DNA from: Lagopus muta
Lineage: Eukaryota; Chordata; Aves; Galliformes; Phasianidae
Reading direction: 5' to 3'
Assembly (NCBI RefSeq): GCF_023343835.1
Contig: NC_064435.1
Location: 37,224,603-37,288,602 of the forward strand
DNA: 64,000 nucleotides
Positions 59,301 through 64,000 of the stretch are shown here, piece after piece. Numbering within the stretch: position 1 is the stretch's first letter; every line of letters begins with the position of its first letter. Made by a program: the position numbers and the translations under genes. The notes below the pieces were generated by a model. It saw only the letters and a program-made list of their open reading frames with translations, was not told the DNA's origin and did not search any database.

Positions 59301-62300
59301 AATTTGCTGTTTTATCTTCCTGCACAGAGTAGCTGTTCCTACATGTAAAATTGAAAATGTTGGCCCTAAAAGAAAATTTAATAAATCCTCACATAAAAAT
59401 GTTACAGGCAACTCTTCCTTGCAATTCTACAGCACATGAATTGTTAGTGAAGAATGGAAGACAACCAGTTGGCAGTCAATATTCTCACCACAGTCCAGGC
59501 CACTAGGAAGCACTACAGTGCTTCACTGTACATCACAGGAGACCACAGTGATGTTGCAGAAGTTCACCTGCTTTGAATTCTTGTAGGCAAGGTGCAAATG
59601 GCACTTCATTTGTATGTTGCAAGCCAAACATGCAGATGATTTCAATGAATCCCTAGAACACAGCTTAGATATCTTTTGTAATATTCATTTAATGGAAAAT
59701 CTCATAAATAATTTCCACACATGATGCAGTATCTACACATAATATATGCTGTCTGAGCAGATATGAGAATCCTGGGATCAAGCCAACCAGCTGGTGCAGC
59801 TGTGCAGGCAGTGACAAGGTTGGTGTCACAAAAAATGCCAGCCACTACACTTAGTTAGCACTCCCAGGAGGTGGATTAATTCATAATTAGGCAGCCATCT
59901 TTTAATAATTTACTCACCTCTTCCTCTGAGCTGAGGTGCAGCCATGATAACACAGGAAACGAGAGATGGCTTCAGTGAGCACAAATGCAAATCTCAAACG
60001 GCTTAATTAAATAAGGAAGTTGTTATTCATTCCAGTCGTGAGGCAATATTCGCACTGCAATAAAAACAATAAAAATAAGCCATTGTGTTCCAGAGGACAA
60101 GCTAGTCAAGAAAATGCACTCTATATATCACGCGTTGACACTTTTGGAAGCATAAATTGGTTATGATTAACTCTAGAAGCGTTGCCTTGTCCTTTCCAAA
60201 ACAGATGAGTGGATTTAGGAACTCATCCAGCAGAAAGGCAGCCAAGGGCTTTGCTACTGCCAACAAATGCTCTGTAAGTTCCTCCACATCGGTCTTACAC
60301 TCGACTTCACCTCCGACCTGCAAGGAGATCTCATGCTCCCTCTCCCTCCCTGTTGTTTGCAGTACTTGCCAGATGCTTTCTGGGTTTGCTAGAGTTTGTT
60401 TGTTCATTTCTAAAATACAAAGGAGCGTCACTGAGAGATGAGATGCCCTGTTTAGCTGGCTTGCTGAGGCAGGCTGCGAGGCCTGCCCCACACATGGAGG
60501 CCTGCCCTGCGGCTGGGTGCTGTGGGCACAGTGAAGCCCACTCATGGGGACTTCTGAAACCAGACAACGCCTCAAAGAAGCCAGAACAGCTCTTCACAGG
60601 GAACTTGCCAATGAGCTTTTTATTTAACATTTTTGTGATTAAGTGCAAGCAGCTACTAATATAGCTGAAGCAGAGAAACACAATACTCTGATTTCTTTAA
60701 TCATGATTCTGGCAGGACATGAAGAAAAAACTCAGTTTGGCTCAGTCTCATATATTTCTCTCTTAAAATAAAGCTGTATTTCCAAACTTTGTACCAGCCT
60801 TGAGCACATACAGCGCTGCTTTGGAAGGGCCCCTTTTCCAAGAAGACAGCATCTCAATGCCCTTTGCTTAGGTCTCTTGCCAACCCTGATGTACATCTTC
60901 ATATTTTTCCCGTTTCATTTATTTACTGCTAACACAACTAAATATTTTTCAGCATGTTTTTATCTCCTGCCAATTAATTATTCTGACATAAAATAATATA
61001 TGTTCCCAAATCCTAGTGTCTCCTCTCTGGCATATGGCACAAGTGGTAGAAGATATTTATACTCATCTCTGATAATGTGACCTTTTCTAGGGGAATAAAT
61101 GCTCCAAAGATTCACAATTGCTACTCCCTCACGTTCTCCCAACTATGATTGCACTGCTTCAATTTTGTCTATAGCATTTTCTTCTCCAAGGTAAGGCCTT
61201 TGATACTCATCCAATTTTTTTCATGACAGCTTGTGATTTGTCACCTTTCTGCTCATGAAAACAGTCTCCAGAGTGTTTTCTCTGCAAGTTTTTAACATCT
61301 TCCCAAAATGGGTTCTAGTCTTAAAATAACAAAATGGTTGATTCAAAAGTTGCTCAAGTGTAGAAAATCTAAAATAATAGACTTTGTAGAGGGAAACTTG
61401 TGTAACATGGAAAAGGAATATGACGTTAACAGTGCTTCCTTTGTAGCAGTCATGTTTCCTGGGAAAACACTATTGCTTTTAGTGCAGGAATTAACAATTT
61501 TCTGAAATCTGTGATAAATATAACCGACACTTGAGGAATATCTATTACCCAACCCAAAGGAACTATTTTTATCCTGAAATAGACCATGAGATCAAAGCTT
61601 TACAGCTTCTAGGCGTGGATTTATTTTTCACCTTCTCTTTGACGAACAGCAAATACAGCCTTTCTACCAAGAGGAGTAGCCTTTTTTTGGCATGACGGAT
61701 AAAGAATTTAATCATTTGCCTTGAGGCTCTGTCAGACATTCCTTACTGCTGTGTTGACAATGAAATGTCAAAAAGGTCCTCAGAGCACTAATTTCAGTTT
61801 ACTTATTTTCTTGCTCTCTAAGGAATGCCAATATAAATAGCTAATTGTTTTTAAATCTAAACATCAACCTAAGCAAATAAAGTACCTGATAGCAGAGTGA
61901 TATTTCCAGAAATCCTTCAGGCCAGCGTAAGTGGGAAAAGGAACATGTCTGAAGGTAAGAGAGCTTGCCAGCTTTCTGATAACAAAGGTCCAGTTAAATG
62001 GTGTTTACTCCCTAATTTCTCCACTACAAAAAGACTGTCACTTCCCAAAAGTGAATCAGACTCCCAGATGTTTTTATCAGGGCAGAGTAACATGAATGCT
62101 GTGTATACAGCATACAGGGAGTATGGCCTATCTTTACTATGCGTCACTCACCTCATTTGTATTCTGTTCCATCAATAAGCATACCAAAATTTTTTGTAGA
62201 ACAGTTCTGGATTTCATGCTGCACAAGTGGTATATCTTAGTTCCTGAAACTGCTTTGCTGGCTGAGGTTTGCACTGGATCATGATCCCAGCACCAGATGT

Positions 62301-63790
62301 ACTCTTCCCAGCCTTTTTTGTTTCCTTCTCCTTCTGTTATTGGAGATAAGGTGAAATTTGCCAGCTTCTTGAATGTATGGATATTCTACATCTGTATATT
62401 TGAAACTTCTGCAAAAAGTTCACAAATACTGAGGCCTGTGTTCAGGCTGAGCTGTTTTCTGTTAGAAGAAAACATCTCACATGACCATGACCGAAGTCAT
62501 CTGGAATAAAAAGCTTCATTGGGAGAGAGGGAGTGCTGTTTCAAGTGGCACAAAGTTGCTCCTTTGGGAGCACTGCTATCTGAGATAGTCTCAAAAGAAA
62601 ACAGATCCCATTCACATGAGCTCTGGGCTCACTTTCAGACACAAACCATAGTTGCAAACTGAACCAGAGCACTGCAATGGAACTTAGCCAGCTTCAGGAG
62701 TAAAATTGGCTACAAAGGGAGACTAAGCATTATAACTCAGAACCTGTTTGAACATGTGCTACATGCCTTATGATTCTTTGCATCTCAAAATCAGGGTATA
62801 GGCAAAAGACTGTAGGCTGCTGCTTAGCTCAGCAGGTCCTGCACTGACAGGGGAACAATTGCAGCAACAGATGCTGGCAGCTACTGAGAGCCCCTTGTAC
62901 ACAGGACTCTCACACGTGCAAACACAAAAATACCACATGTAGCTCAAGAAGCCCTTGAGCCAGAGATTGCTGGAGGAAGTGCAGGAGAAGTGCAGTGGGA
63001 GGAATTGCTGCCTTCCCCTTCCCCCTGTTCCTTCGCTCCCCCAGGACAGCTTCTACTAGTGTAAATCTGTTAATAGGCTCAGTGGAGCTGTGGTCTCCCT
63101 TGGTGTGTCCAGTCTTAATCATTGCAATACAAAGCATTTAATGCATAATGCTTCGCAAAAAAAGCATCACTGACGTAGTGAAGGAGGTATGACAAGGCCA
63201 ACTGCTGTGCAATAGCCTTTAGCGCTATCTCTGTGGGGATTTGGGGAATTCTAAGCCTCAGAGGTTGTTTGTCTGCCAGCCTTTCCTGGTGACCTCCTTC
63301 CCACAAGAAGGGAGCATGTGCTGCTGCCTGTTATTCATAGCTGCCAAGGAATACTGCTCCCAGGAGTAAGGAAAAGGAGAGAAAAATTTTCACACAATCC
63401 CTTCTTCCCAACGAGCTACACACAAGGTCTGTTTGGCATGGTGAACTGTTACTTGAAGAAGGCTTGTGAAGGTAGACAATTGCTTCTGTCATTTAAAGCT
63501 GACTAGAATTTCTGCAAATGACAGCAACAACTCCTTCTTTTTCATTTCACACAAAGAAGAAGTTATTTAGCACCTGGCAGGACTTGAGCAGCAAACCGGA
63601 AGGGGTATCTTGTACCACTTCACTTCAGCCCCTACATAAGGGAAGCAACAGCTCTTGAATAGTCTCTGTATCTCCCACCCACATGCCATAGTAGTGTATG
63701 CACCTGCACAATAAATGAATATACAGATGATACAGCATATTCGAGAGCTTGGCTTATGTAAGGATTATACTAGAGCAGAAAAGGACACTC
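59301..63790. other. Intergenic; one unassigned open frame
   Basis: No mobile element recognised. A 157-codon minus-strand open frame at 60102-60575 is the longest in the window, but has no recognisable domain and no seen splice or promoter context. Confidence 0.45.
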
Positions 63791-64000
63791 ACCCTATCCT
63801 GGGCTTGCATAGGTAACTCCAGTGGAATGGATCTCCAGAAGAGAAACCTTCCCTGCTAGCAGTCAGCTCTTAAATGGGTCTAGAAGAGGTGGAGCCAGGC
63901 TCCACCCCTTCCAGCAGCACAGGTGAATTGCTTTCACCTGTGCTCCCATGGCTGACTCATTGCTTGCCTCAGGTGATCAATCAGAGGTTCAGGCCATGAT
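63791..64000 (-). repeat. Dispersed promoter-like repeat, copy 2 (cut by the window edge)
   Basis: Matches 17403-17640 in the same orientation, with the same order of a TTTAAGAGCTG TATA-like motif, the inverted repeat ggtggagccaggctccacc (9-bp arms, 1-nt spacer), the 12-bp hairpin at 63916-63944, an AP-1-like tgactca and a caggtgatcaatcagagg block. The element continues past the right end. Confidence 0.75.
63916..63944. repeat. Perfect 12-bp inverted repeat in repeat copy 2
   Basis: Arms agcacaggtgaa and ttcacctgtgct around the loop ttgct; both arms are identical to copy 1. Confidence 0.95.

Noticed and set aside
27005-64000. FAM110B coding exon expected by mammalian synteny
   Set aside because: No open frame resembles FAM110B; if present, the gene lies beyond the right edge.
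1-64000. tRNA, rRNA, CRISPR arrays, bacterial operons, phage or intact endogenous retrovirus
   Set aside because: None seen on either strand. The two-copy repeat is LTR-like only in its promoter motifs, with no retroviral coding sequence nearby.

Overview
This window is vertebrate nuclear DNA, almost certainly from a galliform bird such as chicken. Three things point there: many CR1 LINE fragments ending in the avian ATTCTATG/ATTCTGTG 3' repeat, a decayed mariner of the Galluhop type, and a low, AT-rich base composition with one sharp CpG island. There are no operons, ribosome binding sites, CRISPR arrays or recognisable tRNA/rRNA genes.

One protein-coding gene can be supported. UBXN2B (p37, a p97/VCP adaptor) lies on the minus strand. 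It runs from a CpG-island promoter near 26.15-26.56 kb, through nine coding exons, to a stop codon at 10607. A roughly 1.5 kb 3' UTR ends at an AATAAA signal at 9148-9153. I rebuilt the exon chain by splice sites, reading phase and family similarity; it gives an unbroken 358-residue reading frame carrying a SEP domain, an SHP p97-binding motif and a C-terminal UBX domain. Three points stand out: intron 1 uses a GC rather than a GT donor, exon 4 has a weak AAAG acceptor beside a frame-breaking competitor, and exon 3 is small and phase-symmetric.

Layout. 1-9.1 kb: intergenic DNA beyond the 3' end of UBXN2B, with three CR1 fragments in reverse orientation. 9.13-26.5 kb: UBXN2B, whose introns hold four CR1 insertions and one promoter-like dispersed repeat. 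26.7-27.0 kb: a well-preserved CR1 3' end just upstream of the promoter. 27-64 kb: a gene-poor stretch with scattered CR1 3' ends, a dead mariner at about 33.65-34.86 kb, simple repeats, and at the right edge a second copy of the repeat found in intron 5. Mammalian gene order would place CYP7A1 to the left and FAM110B to the right, but I found no exon of either here.

I did not find a convincing new biological system. The observations most worth checking are the two-copy promoter-like repeat with strong inverted repeats, the non-canonical splice signals of UBXN2B, and the perfect palindromic RFX X-box next to an ETS site in its promoter.
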